A stretch of 64,000 nucleotides of DNA from Rhizoclosmatium globosum (GCA_002104985.1 MCGO01000070.1:1-64000), one strand, 5' to 3'; positions 33,339-45,723 are shown, counted from the stretch's first letter. The notes: generated by a model not told the origin, from the letters alone. Translations and numbers: made by a program.

Positions 33339-35944
33339 TTACTCATGACGCAAAACCAAAGCAGTTCTGGAAGGAATATAAACCTGAACAAAAAAAGTCA
33401 GACCTTAGTTACCAAAAGAATAAACCAAATAAGGCTCACCTGAATGTAGTTATCCCTTCCATTCCATCCAAACGGCGTCGAAAAGTACTTGCCCTGCTGG
33501 TCCACACGAGCATGTCCACCAAACTCCTTATCATCCGTATTCAAAGCAACCTTATAACATCCAGCCCACTTTGTACCAACCCTGTAATCCACGAAACTCG
33601 CAGTAGGATGGAAATTAAAGATCCACAACAAGTTCCCGCGCTCAAACACAACAACCTTATCCCCCTCGTGCTTCAAACTAACAAACTGGTCTGGGGCGTT
33701 GAGGATACTGTATGTGGAGTCAAGGTGCTGCATCGCGGCGTCAAAGTTGTTGAGGTACTTGTAACGGAGGAGGGGGTCGTCGATGAGGTTGTATTGACGA
33801 CGCGCGTAGTGGAAGGAGGAGCCATTTCCTTCACGCGGGAAGTCGAGCCATTCAGGGTGTCCGAATTCGTTTCCCATGAAGTTGAGGTATCCTTCTCCAC
33901 CGAGACCGAATGTGATTAATCTAATAGTTCATGAAGTTAGAAATCCGAAATGAATAGAAGTGTGAAGTGCGCTTACCGAATCATCTTGTGCAAAGCCAAA
34001 CCACGATCAATAATAGGAGTCAAAGGCGATAAATCACTCATGTAATCATACATCTCCTTGTCCATCAACCAAAACGCAAGAGTTTTGTCACCCACAAGCG
34101 CTTGATCGTGACTCTCTGCATACGCAATCGCAGGCTCCTTCCAACGTCTGTTTGTGAGTGTGTGCACAATGTTTCCGATATCCCATTCATCGTCTTGCTT
34201 CTCCTTCAACAACTTGATCCACATGTCAGGGACAGCCATCGCGAGACGGTAATCGAAACCGATACCTCCTTCTTCGACTGTGCGACAGAGAGTTGGCATA
34301 CCAGAGACATCTGATAAAATGTGGATAAGCGAAAAGGCATTTTGAAAAGAAAGAAACACACCTTCGGCAATAGTGACAATGTGTGGATGCAACTTGTGCA
34401 TAATGTGGTTGGCAAGCATCATGTACGTAACACTCTCAGAATCAACTTGAGGACCAAAGTACTCATTATATCCTCCAGAGAACCCAGTTCCCATTCCATG
34501 GTGTGTGTAGAGCATTGAAGTGACTCCATCGAATCGGAACCCGTCAAACTTGAATTCAACAAGCCAGTATCGCAAGTTGGAGAGCAGGAAGCGGAGGACT
34601 TCGTGGTGTCCGTAGTTGAAGAGTCGGGAGTCCCAAAGGTCGTGTCGACCACGTCCACCTTCGTGGAAGTAGCAGTGGTCGGTGCCGTCGAATTCGTTCA
34701 ACCCATCCAAGACGTTTTTGGAGCAGTGGGAGTGAACAACATCCAACAGAACGGTGATTCCCATTCTGTGGGCTTCGTCTGATTTCAAGTATTTTAGATT
34801 TTTACGTACGTGGATGATTGGGGTTGTGTCATAAGGGTGATATGACAATAAGAGATTCTTAAGGAACGAATACGCTCCAACCGCATTCCAGCTCTTGAAG
34901 AGCCCATCGCATCCAAAAATCAAACAATCTGAATTCGCCAAAAACCGACTGCTATCACACAAAATTCTAAAAATAGTCACTCACCAATCATAGCCTTTAA
35001 CTCCTCCGGAGTCCCGCATCTGGAAGAAGGAGCAAAAAAGTTTGTGACTTGGTATCCAAAAGAGGCATAGTAAGGGTGTTCCATGACAGCCATCAGTTGA
35101 ATACAGTTGTAACCCAACTTTTGGATTCGTGGAAGAACAGTATCCTTGAATTCAGTGTACGAAGCGACCCTTCCTTCAGGAGACGAGATTCCGACGTGAG
35201 ATTCGTAGATTCTGAGAGTGGATGGTTTTGGTGGTTGAGGGTGTTGGAAAGAGTATTTCTGGGGTGGGTTCCAAAACACGCCATCGTCTGAAAGGGCAGA
35301 TATAATTAGGTGAAAGGATTGCAATAAATAGCAACGTACAGGCAGCACTCTTTGACAGATCCTGGGTTGCGTATTGAATCCAGGCCGGGATGCGGTCAAT
35401 GTGACGGCCATCAGGAAGAGTCATCGCAATCTTGACCTTTGACAAGTGCGGGATTCCCTCTGAAACAACAATCTCAAACACGCCAAAAGGATTCTTTTTC
35501 ATTTTGTGTTTTGAGGCATCCCAGTTGTCTTTTTAGTTTGATAGTGTAGGTTAGTATACCTGTGTATGTTGCAGGTGTACCTTGCAGTACTCCCAGGCAG
35601 TACACTCACTAAAGTCTCCAACCAGCGATGCTTCCACTGCATTAGGCGCCCATTCTCGGTACGAAACAGAGCCATCGTCCTTGACCACAAATCCAAGTGA
35701 TTCAAAGCCACGGGTAAACTTGTCGATTCCGCCTTCGCTCGCCTCGATTGTCTTGATCCATTTGGCAAAGTTGTTTTGGCTGTTGTTTGATTGGAAGGAA
35801 AGAAAGGGGATGATAGGGTTAGCTATGTACACTCAGTTAACCCTAACCACCTCCTACGCACCGTTCAATAAGAGCCCCTTCAAACGGAGAAAGATACGAA
35901 TCGTCGCTGATCACAGCGAGTTTGGCTGGCGTTGTTGACAGCAT
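33339..35944 (-). CDS. GBE1: 1,4-alpha-glucan (glycogen) branching enzyme
   Basis: Start ATG 35944 ([20 protein letters not shown]). Introns fall near 35785-35862, 35520-35607, 35291-35342, 34780-34983, 34313-34363, 33919-33976 and 33383-33440, ending [11 protein letters not shown] and stop at 33339. A CBM48-like N-terminal region (GDFNNWD) precedes the GH13 barrel: [29 protein letters not shown] (nucleophile Asp), IVTIAEDVSGMP (acid/base Glu) and [13 protein letters not shown] (transition-state Asp). About 690 residues, typical of the eukaryotic enzyme. It makes alpha-1,6 branches in glycogen in the cytosol. The first intron carries inverted telomere hexamers. Confidence 0.96.
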
Positions 35945-36189
35945 TTTGAGAGTGTTTTTGGAGGAAAGTGTGACATAGCAAAGCACAAGAAGGGGAACCC
36001 GATAACAGATCAAACCCTTCTTTTACCTCTTTCGTCGATAACACAGGATAAACTATTTGTACGATTATCCTTCTTTCTTTTACAGATTTATGAAAGATAT
36101 GTATGTATTTATTGATTATTGGTATGTTCAGCTGATAGCGTCCAGTTCTGAAACTTGTCCAATAAAAACAATATAATTCACAAAAAAGA

Positions 36190-37968
36190 AGTTATTCCTC
36201 ATAATCCGAAAGCAAGATGACCAACTCATCACCATCGATCTCACTCGTGTCCAGGTCATTGATGGATGTGAACTTGTTATGTTCCTGGCGCTTTTTTTAG
36301 CACTTGATCTTGTTTTATACGTTCTTCGTGGAGGAATAACTGTTCAGAATAAGTGGTTAATATACAGATATAATTGAGTACACAATGAATATCTTACTCT
36401 CTTCATCTTCACTGTCATTGACGCCATCTCCATCATCCATCATTTCTTCACTCCCAGACTCATCTACAACATCCCGTTTCGATCGTTTCCGACTTTTCGG
36501 CTTCACTGATTTCAATTTTTTGGGGTCGTTCATTTCGATAACATATATCTCCTCGTTGTTTGTATCTGTCCCTTTCCCCAAAAGGCCATCTTCAAAGTGC
36601 TCAAAGCGATAGGCCAAATCATTGATTTCAACCGGCCAGAGAGGTAAAAGGTAGGCGTATTGTAGATTCCCTTCGTATTTGAGTTTTGAGAGGTCAGGTT
36701 TCTGAAACGTGAATGAAATGGTTAATTAATTCTTGCTTTTACACCAAACTAACCTCATCAAAGCCGTATTCGCGTTTCTAAGAATAATAGTGAGTTTACG
36801 TTTAGAGCCTTTTACTCGCATACCACTGAAACCCGAGAGCCTCCTTCATTCTTTACTCCAGACACACAATCCTCAGATTTAACTTCATCATCAATCTTCA
36901 TATCACTATCGATCCGCTCCTGCTTAATCTTTTCCTCAAACTTGATTTCTTCCTGCAAATCACGCTTCCCAGGAACACCATTATTCAGCTCCTGCGCCAT
37001 TCGAAGATGGACCTGCTTGTTAAAATACGCCATCCCAAGAATATTCTTTGGCAACCCAAACCGAATCAACATCTTCTCCGCACTTAGACTCGGAATACAG
37101 AATGTGTGATCAAATTCAGCCATAGCAAGTCGTGCGGCATCGCACTACTCTTGATTTAACATGACGGCAATAAGAAAGAAAAAAGTCAACTCACGGATCC
37201 ATAAAACGAAAGATACGGCCCCAACTTCTCCATCCCAAGCAACGCAGTATACACCTCTCGCTGCGTCGGCATCTCCCGAAACAACTCCCCAGAAACACGC
37301 TCCGAATACTCCCAATTCTTTCTCAAGATCCCCTCCCGATTTTCCGGAGTAATCGACGCACTACTCTGATTCCCCGCCCGCCACCGAATCTGACGCTTTT
37401 TCGGCAACTCATCATTCGTAATATCAATATCCCTGAAAACATCCAGCAGCTCTCAATATCGTCCACGTATCCAATCGACGAGCAAACGTCCAGCTGACCA
37501 GAAGCCCAAACGACAGATTAAACAAGACAGCCGGGTGTGTCAGATCCGTCCTTTGAAGACTGATTTCTTCCCGTCTGAGAGAGAGCACCACGCTTCATAG
37601 CGGACACCCACCATGTCGTAGTCCTTGTCAGACCAGGGTTCTGGTTCATTTGCATCCCACTTTTGCTGAATCTTTGTTTGTTCCACGGAATAGTCGACAA
37701 ACGATTCAAAGAGCGGATTGCCAAGCAACGGGACTTCATCGAAATCGACAGAGAGAACGTTCTTTGGACAGTGTTGGCTTTTTGATGTTTTGTGGCCGTA
37801 AAAGCCGCACGATGAACAGATTTTGGGCTTTGTTTCTTCGGATTCTTGCTTGACTTTGGCTTCGGGTTTCGACTTGGTTGCTTTGGTGCCAAAGTTGGGA
37901 CACTTTCGTGAATTGGGACGCTGGTGGTCTGTTCCTTCACACGAACTGCACTTTTTGCTGAGATTCAT
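36190..37968 (-). CDS. Acidic zinc-knuckle protein, unrecognised family, paralogue 1
   Basis: Start ATG 37968 (MNLSKKCSSCEGTDHQRPNS). The N-terminus has two Cys/His knuckle-like motifs (CSSCEGTDH-x-x-C type and CSSCGFYGHKTSKSQHC). Then come NEPEPWSDKDYDMVGV, NREGILRKNWEYSERV, MPTQREVYTALLGMEKLGPY, AQELNNGVPGKRD, an acidic/Lys-rich segment, and KPDLSKLKYEGNLQYAYLLP with a C-terminal D/E/S-rich tail. Introns near 37440-37545, 37145-37195, 36780-36835 and 36700-36760 fit. The 3' end is unclear: an A7 run near 36290 shifts the frame away from a plausible acidic C-terminus. Many Blocks recur in the gene at 39514-40973. No known family; nucleic-acid binding is only a guess from the knuckles. Confidence 0.65.
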
Positions 37969-38198
37969 TTAATGGGTTATTTGATCATGCGGGTGGGGTA
38001 ATTTGTGAAGGGGGGTGGGTTCACCTCATAGTTATTGGTATTGCTTGGTTGTGGAGAAATTGTGAAAGGAGCTTGAACCAATTAATATAAAGAATAATGA
38101 TACATACAACGTGTTTCAAAATGAATCTAAAATACAAAAAAGCAATGAACTTCATAAATAGCATTCCCTCCCTCATATTCCCACGAATCCAACCCATT

Positions 38199-39362
38199 TC
38201 AAACAGCCGCAGCAGTGTGAGCACTCGCAATAGCCGCATCCTGATGATACTGCTGAGCAGGTGCAGGACGCTGAGTCCCCAAAGTCGCCAGATAGTTTCT
38301 CATTCTTTGGCTCCGAACAACTCTCTTTGACAAAGCCTCAAATCCACCCAACGGCTCACCATCAACTTCAGTATCATCATCCGCCAATCTCTGTCCATAG
38401 GGCCCCAACTCATACGTGCGGTTTCGGTTCATCAAGTTCTTGCGACGCGAACAGTATACAAACACTGCAACCGCAGCAAGGGCGAGTACAACAACGATCG
38501 CGATGGAAATTCCAACAACAGCTCCAGTAGAGATATCATTCTTCTTAGGAACGCCACCGAGACCGTCAGGACTTGGACCTAGTCGCAAAAAGTTTAGATC
38601 ACACAACTTCAGGCACATTCCCCGAAAAATACACATACCAGTCCAAACCTGAATATCCTCACAGACACTTGACACGAAACTCCACCATCTGGACTCATCA
38701 GCCCGTCCACGTATACGAAAGCGACGTAGCCGTGACAGGAACTTCAAACACATACACGACCCATTGCTCGTCATTGATATACGTCACAGCCGTTGGATTA
38801 TTCACATTCATTGGCTGAGTATCATACACGACCAAATTTGCATTCGCGGCTTGAGTTCAGTTATTAGACAAGGGGGGTACACACACCACACACCAGCAAA
38901 CTCACCAGGATAACTTCCAAACCGATATCTAACTTCTGTAATGTACTGCACGCCAAAGTTCTGCGACCAATCGATTGTGATTGATTCGGGGCGAGTTACG
39001 TCACAGGTTCCTGGTGCTGACACCCACTGGCCTGTCGCGTTGTTTGAAGCAAGGCCGATTACGTTACTTTAATGTCAGTTTGGGTTAGCTTTGAATGGCT
39101 CCAAAATGAGTATGGAGGGGGGAATACCTGGCAGAGCAGCGTCCCGACACACAAGCTCCAGTCACACTTGTTGAGGATGCAGTTACAAGGGCTCCACTGG
39201 CAACATTGAATGGAATAAAGAGCTCTTCTGTTGGTTGGATTCGATTCGAATTGATAGTACGCGGTCAATACTCCTTAGTACCCCTAGTCATGTTATACCT
39301 GCTGCTGCAACAAGTCCAGGTAATCCAAGAAGAGCGATAGAAGTGGTCATGAGAGAAAGCAT
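38199..39362 (-). CDS. Single-pass surface protein with short cytoplasmic tail
   Basis: Start ATG 39362 gives a signal peptide (MLSLMTTSIALLGLPGLVAA). The ectodomain spans several exons and includes GACVSGRCS, WVSAPGTCDVTRPESITIDW, FGVQYITEVRYRFGSYPG and INDEQWVVYVFEVPVTATSL, a beta-rich, Ig-like or carbohydrate-binding-like arrangement that I cannot assign. A membrane helix (GAVVGISIAIVVVLALAAVA, then VFVYCSRRKN) leads to a tail of about 90 residues ending in Ala/Gln-rich sequence. One base is missing in a GGG run near 38703 for a continuous frame. It lies between the two unrecognised paralogues. Confidence 0.65.
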
Positions 39363-39513
39363 GACTGAGTTAACAGAGATTTTTGTGCGAAAGTTTCGAG
39401 TTGTGGATGGTTGTGTTTGTGGGAATACTTTCTTTTTTCCCGCCACCCGTCCGTAACGAAAACAGAAAAGGTTCATATGTCCATACTATGTATTTATCTG
39501 CGTAATTATGTGG

Positions 39514-40973
39514 CTAAATTCTCTTTCTTTTTCCACTCTTGTTTCCTGCAGCATTGTTACTTGAAATCATGTCAAATTCTGCTTTCACACTGAAACCCTC
39601 CTCGGATTCCGCTTTCACTTCTTGCTTAATAAGCACAATTTTAGACGCTTTCTCATCTCTCTGATTCTTCCTTTTCGACTCTGTTGAAATCACATCGGTT
39701 TGCCCGGTGTCATCTTCGTCCTGCAACTCCTCCTTCACCTTCACTTGATTCTTTTCTGTTTTGATTCTCTCCTTCTTCATTTGAATTTCTTTCTTTTCCT
39801 TCTTTACACGAGCATCGTCTTCTTTCATCCAAGCTGCCATCACTGGATCAGTTTCTTGAAGATATTGCTTGAACATATAGAACAGATCGTCGACTTCATA
39901 GGTTAAAAGGGGAAGTATATTGTGATATGTTGGATCTGGTTTCGGTAATGGATCACATTCCTATGTGAAGAATGAGAAAAAACATCATGATGTCAAATGA
40001 GAGTGGATAGGTTCACCTCTTTCACTTTTGGGTTTTCTCTACGAGATGCAGAATCATTCGTTTCAGTCTTTATCTTGATATCCGCGTCATCCTCGTTCTC
40101 TAATTTAACCTTTTTGTCATCTCCAACACTTTGCTTCGGGGAATAGCTTCCAGGAACACCATTATTGAGTCGTTCACAAAGAATCTTGTTTAAAACGCGC
40201 ACAATAAACTCCATTCCTTTTTCGAGATTTGCTTTGATGTTTGTGAATTTCATGGCCACGAGAAGCTGTTGCCCTTTGAGTGATGGGGGTGTATGGTTGG
40301 ATCATACGACGCCAAACCCAAGGCAACCGCGTTCGCCTATGGAAATCTTATCAATTTATACAGAAAGGAAACCATAAAACTTAACTGAACAGTAAAAGGC
40401 CAGGTAATCGCCGCAATATAAAACCCTTATCCTTCGTCGCATCGCCCCGCATGGCCTCATACAAGTCACGTTGAGTCAAATGCATACCTTTCGAAACAAG
40501 TCCGTCGATTTCCGTTGAGAATACCACCAGTTCCTACTCAACATTGCCTCGCGCTTCTTCAAGTCAGTCGCAATCTTCACCAAACACTTAATCTCATTGA
40601 ACCAGTAACTTTTTCTTCATCCCATTTATACATTTGAACGAGAATTGTGCGTAAGTCGGTGATGTACCCGACCTGTTCTCGCTGAAGAATATTCCAACAA
40701 TGAAAAATGCTAAGGATCTCTCGCGAATTACTTTTCGTCGTTGCGAAAGAATGGAAACAGAATGGAATGATTGTATCCACTTAGTATTGCTGCATCTGTT
40801 GTCCAGGGCTCAGGTTCCTTCGCGTTTATTTTGGTTTGGATTTTAACGTGTTTTTCAGTAAAGTCGGCAAGACGGAGAACCAAATCGTTGGTCAGAAGTT
40901 CGGGAATGGTTGGTTCTCCTAATTGGATGCTTGGTTGATCCTCAGCGTCTTCTTCTTGCATTTCAATCGTCAT
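39514..40973 (-). CDS. Unrecognised acidic protein, paralogue 2
   Basis: Start ATG 40973 (MTIEMQEEDAEDQPSIQLGE). It shares blocks with the gene at 36190-37968 in the same order: AKEPEPWTTDAAILSG, KKREAMLSRNWWYS, MHLTQRDLYEAMRG, CERLNNGVPG, LPKPDPTYHNILPLLTYEVD, then a Lys/Glu coiled region and KSGKRKRI at the end (possible nuclear localisation signal). The N-terminal knuckles of paralogue 1 are missing. Frame changes near 40300 (C5 run) and 40530 need one-base corrections, so it is either a slightly decayed copy or affected by assembly errors. Function unknown. Confidence 0.6.
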
Positions 40974-41092
40974 TTTCGTATATACAATTATAATAAATTG
41001 TTTCTACAAAAACGCAATTCATTTGTCAAACAGTCTCCGCTCCCTCAAAAGATTTCCATAATTTCCCCCTAGTACAGAACCTCCCCAACAAA

Positions 41093-42874
41093 ATGGCAAT
41101 CTTCACAAGACTGAAGCGACTCCTAAAGCGACATCTGAACAAACCATTTGGTCTCTCAATAGACTGGGGAATAGTGCTCCCCTATTCTTTGTCATCATCA
41201 CAGCTTCCTTGACGGCAATTTGGATCGCCAATGGATTTGTACATGCAATGAACTTTGCCGCGCCGTATATGCCCGTGACGAGGAGTCATCGCGATCATTT
41301 TAATCGACCTAGGTTGCGATATCCGAAAGTTCAGATGCCGCCTCCCCAAGGCATGATAGGCAGGAAATCGGGAATATGGGACCCGTTACATTGTCGAAAC
41401 TGCGGAAACATCGGTTCTCGAAGATTGACAAGAGGGCTATGAATGTTGGACTTATTGGATTGAGTCAAGCGAGTCCAAGTGTGTTTCTAGTCAATTGTTG
41501 TTGAAGGTTTCTAACTACACACTTATTGCTTTCAGCTGGTTCTGAATATATGCTATATAATTATGGTAAATATTAAAATCCCATGTTACGCGTCATCTCT
41601 AATTATTGCTTCTGATGGATAGGGGGTCCTACAATGGTTGCGCCAATCAACTACTGTAAGTAGCGTACTTGGGTTTTAGAAAATCAATTAACTTCTTTAT
41701 AGATGTAATTTGTAAGACTTTTTCTCTTCCTCGCCACCGTTTCTAATGGATCATTTCCAAATTCTCATTCATAACAACTTCAGGGGTAACATCTATCCTC
41801 AAAAAACCAGCAATCAAACTCACTAACTTACTTAATTTATACAGTACGGAAACACATGGTCCGGCTACGAACAAAACATGCAACAATTCCACACATTCCT
41901 CAACAACCTATGTAAAAAACCCCAACCCCTCCCTTCCCTTCCACTCATCTAAAATACTCCCAAAATTCAACAGCGTCAGGATCATGGTGGCAACTAATGG
42001 CGCAATACAAATCCCCACCCTACTCCCGCTTCCGCGGCGCAGCAATCATCCCCAAAAACCTCACAATCACAGACGAACTACAAATCCGTCCCATGATCGG
42101 AGACCTGATCGCTCGAAACATCTTCCCATCCGACCCGAACGCGTTATACGTGTTTATTTCAGGGTTTGATTCAAAGCCGAACCAAATCACGACGCAGGGG
42201 AGCGGTTATTGTAGTGTGTTTTGTAAGTGGTTTTCTTTAATTTGTGATTTGAAATTGGATGTGATCGATTGCGGGTGTAAATCTTTCAGAGGGTAACCTT
42301 TACTGTTTTTATGACAGGTGGATTTCATTCGGACTTTGTTTCTCCTGCGACCAAATTCGCGAATATTAAATGTAATTACCGGACGACTGCATCTGCATTC
42401 GCAAATGATATTAACTGGAGCGTTCAATAGACCTATTTGGAGGAATGACGTGTAACTATTGCGGAAACTCAAACCCATGGACAGCACTTCAACTAACAAT
42501 ATCACACGAAATCGCTGAAGCAGTAATGCACACCACCTTCGATATTTTATTTAATATTTACGTCAATACATAGATCACAGACCCGTTGGTAGGCGATGTC
42601 TCCATCGTGGGACCGCCGCTTGCATGGTACAACGAAAAGTATGGTGAAATCGGTGATATTTGTAATTCCATGTAAGAAAAAACGATATACCATAAAAGTA
42701 TCCTTGACTAACTTTCTTTTTCAAGGATGGGTACATCAATTTCAAACGTGGCAGGACTACCCAACCAAGTTGTACAGGTATGCCAACTCATATCAACCAT
42801 CAAAACCTAATTCACCATCTCGTTCGCAGAAAATCTGGTCCAACACAGACCAAAAGTGCATGCCTCTATCATAA
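41093..42874 (+). CDS. EXORDIUM/phosphate-induced protein 1-like protein
   Basis: The core is clear. The exon reading YMLYNYGGPTMVAPINYY is followed by YGNTWSGYEQNMQQFHTFLN, SWWQLMAQYKSPPYSRFRGA, DPNALYVFISGFDSKP, CGFHSDF, SHEIAEAV-intron-TDPLVGDV, GEIGDICN and a final VVQ-intron-KIWSNTDQKC to the stop at 42874. This matches the plant EXORDIUM/PHI-1 family: secreted, with a conserved HExxE-like helix, linked to growth and sugar response in plants. The 5' part is uncertain. An ATG at 41093 with a hydrophobic segment (APLFFVIITASLTAIWIANG) probably gives the signal region, but needs a frame change. A 9-nt ATGTAATTT between splice-like sites at about 41702 could be a microexon. One further indel sits near 42432. 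Confidence 0.75.
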
Positions 42875-43135
42875 CTCACCAACAACCTCCCACTTCAGCT
42901 TCTATATATCAAAGTATTCAATGTAACCAATAAACGCAATAATATGTCTTTCCAAATACTATATATTCCAATCCACAAGAAAGCAAAAAGCCAAACCACC
43001 AGCCCAACAAAATAAAAAAGCAAAACAACACGCTATGACCCAAACACATACACCTCAAAAATTCCCTACAACACAAAACAACAAATCATGCAAACCCCAC
43101 ATATCAACAACCTCCAACAACATACACAAACTCTC

Positions 43136-45723
43136 TTACTTAATAGCCTTCTTCAACATCCTCTCAATCTCATCATAACTCTCCGTCCCAACCCTAACAA
43201 TCTCTTTCCCAAAGTGTCGCTGAATCGCATCCATCTCCCTAAAACTCTTGGCATCGTGCACAAAGTTGATACTAACACCTGTGCGGCCGAACCGCCCCGT
43301 TCGACCGATACGGTGCAGGTACGTCTCAGGATCGACAGTGGTTCCATCAGCGAGGAGCGGCATGTCAAAGTTGATAACGAGGTTGACTTGGAGAATGTCG
43401 ATTCCACGGGAAAGGACGTTGGTGGTGATGAGGACTTTGGATTTTCCTTCACGGAATTCGTCAATGACGCGGTCACGTTCGGGACCATCGAGGGATCTAT
43501 TGATTGGTTTAGAAGGCGTGATTGTAGACGATGGAGTTAGGAAGCAATATAACGTACCCATGAAGAAGAGAAACGGCATGTCCTTCATCATTCATAATCT
43601 GACACAACTCATCCGCCTTCCATTTTTGCTAAAAAAAATACTACCAGTCAGCCTCGAACACACACACACACAAAAACCATCACCCAATACGTACACGAAC
43701 AAAGATGATACTCTGCCCAATAGTAAGCAGTCCGTAAATCGCCATCAGAATCTCAGTCTTGTGGTCCTCATCCCTACAATCCATGTAAAGCTGCTTGATG
43801 GCATCCACACTCAATTCCTCTCTCTTCAAAGTAATTGCACGCGCATTGGGTGCGATACGGGCAGCAAAGTCGCGAAGCTCGTCGGTCCAGGTTGCTGAAA
43901 AGAGAAGAATTTGACACGTTGGAGGCATGAGTTTGCGGATACGGACGGATTGGTCACCGAGACCTTGGCTGTTGTGAAAGACTGAGTGTTGCGAGAAAGT
44001 CCAAGAAAAAAACAGATACGTACAGGTCAAGCATGTTATCGGCTTCGTCGAGAACAAATACTTTGACTTGAGCAAGACTGATCATTTGCTTACGCACGTA
44101 TTCCATTACAGTTCCTGGAGTACCAACAACCAGTTGAGCGTCAATTTTCGTGTTTCTGTTATGATATTTAGTAAGCTTCATTAATCAGATGTCTTTCTCG
44201 TTCTTCGAACGATGAGAACTAACCTGGGAACTTCCATGTCCTTGATAGCAAAAGCAGTAGTGACACCAGTATATTTTCCCATCTCTTTGGCCACCTCCAT
44301 AATCTGTCTGGCAAGTTCTCTGGATGGAGCAAGACAGAGAGCTTGAAGAGCGGGATTGGAATGATCGATACGAGAAAGCATAGTGAGAGTAAAAGCGGCT
44401 GTCTTTCCTGTTCCAGACTGAGACTGACCGACCATGTTTTGTGGTGGGTCAGATAGAAGCATTGGAAGGGCCTGTTAAAGTGGATAAGTGTCCGGGTGTA
44501 TAAGATTCCATTGCACAATATTCCCTCTCCTTCGTCCTCTTTACATGAGTTCGTTCGCTGCGCTCACATCCTTCTTTTTTTTGCTCGCTATTTCTCCCTT
44601 TTCGCCTGTATTCACGCTTCGCGTAAGACTTTGCGAAAGGTCGTTCGCTGCGCTCACTGAATAGGGCTTGTTGCATGACACAATGCATATTTCGCTCGTT
44701 CCTCGCTCAATAAAAAGTACTAGGAGGTCATTATCTTCTGGTTCGCTTCGCGAAAGGTCGTTCGCTGCGCTCACACTTTTTCTTTCGTTGCTCGCTGCGC
44801 TCGCTACGTTTGATTCGCTTCGCTCGCTATTCGTCCCCTTTTCGCTTGTTTCCGCGCAACCTTAAACCTCCTTCGTTCCTCAGTCGGTTTTTCGATTGTT
44901 CGCGTTCGCCCGTTCGACATTCCTTCGCTCGTTCCTCGTTCAGTCATAATCTCACTCGTAGATCTCGCCCTCGTTCAGTCATGATCTCACTCGCAGGTCA
45001 CATCAGAGAAACCCACCCTCTCTTGAATCTTTGACGGCTTCTGAAAACCCATACTGTAGATACCCTTGAGGAGGTCAGGGGAAAGGCCGAGATCCTCAAA
45101 CTTTTTGACACCATGATAAAGAGTAGGATCGACAGTTCCGTCGGCCAAATGCACGACAATTTTATCAGTTGGAGACGAGTCGGCGTTGTTTCCAGCGGGA
45201 CCCGAAGACGAGTCGGCGCCCCATTCATCGTCATCGACAAGACGCGAGTGTTTTGGAGGTGGTGGAACATCGTCTGATTTGAAGAGAGTTTTGTTTGTTT
45301 GTTTGTTGGTTGGTTGTTAAAGCAGGAAGATACGAACCATTTGCGGACAATGTCGATACTTTTGCAGCGATTGAATCAACTGTGATTTGAATTGATTGAT
45401 TGAGTACTGGTTTGAGAAAGAGAAGAAAGAGAAGAGAAAGAGAGGGTACCGGTGCTCTGTTGCTGTTGTTGCTGCGATGGCGACTGTGGCTGGGCGGGCC
45501 AACCACGCCCAGAGAGATCAGTTGTCTTTGGCGGTGCACCCCAGCCTTGGTTTTGAGAGGTTAAAAGAGGTTAAAAGAGGTTAAAAAGAAGGTTTGGTTT
45601 AAAAGGGGTAATACGACGAAAAGAACACTCACTCGATGCCCCGTTGTTCGATGCGACTGGTGGTGGCGTTGGAAGCTCAGTATCGCCCCAGGCTCCAACT
45701 GGCGAAGTTTGCGATGGATTCAT
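43136..45723 (-). CDS. DBP5: DEAD-box RNA helicase DBP5/DDX19
   Basis: Start taken at ATG 45723 ([14 protein letters not shown]). The N-terminus is Gln/Pro/Ser-rich over three short exons. The core follows: [20 protein letters not shown] (Q motif region, PSKIQERALPMLL), motif [34 protein letters not shown] (DEAD box), SAT-type block near 43910, [20 protein letters not shown] and [21 protein letters not shown]. The C-terminus ends [10 protein letters not shown]. It functions at the nuclear pore in mRNA export and in translation termination (known family role). The intron at 44472-45016 carries the introner-like repeat; the other introns are 50-110 nt. Confidence 0.93.
44472..45016 (-). repeat. 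Introner-like repeat, copy 3, in a DBP5 intron
   Basis: A 545-nt intron, donor GTGGGT, acceptor AACAG, with the exon frame AGG to GCC intact. In the sense of DBP5 it runs GAGTGAGATCATGACTGAAC, GAACGAGCGAAGGAATGTCG, CCGACTGAGGAACGAAGGAG, GTGAGCGCAGCGAACGACC, CCTCCTAGTACTTTTTATTG, ATATGCATTGTGTCATGCAA, then a second, partial repeat of the GAGCGCAGCGAACGA module. It is collinear with the eIF3f copy over about 400 bp at high identity. It begins about 28 nt after the donor. Confidence 0.92.

Noticed and set aside
44541..44865. Open frames within the GCGAACGA repeat ([15 protein letters not shown] type)
   Set aside because: The same peptide appears in all three intronic copies because the repeat is shared. 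It lies inside introns and has no independent support, although a small element-encoded peptide cannot be fully excluded.
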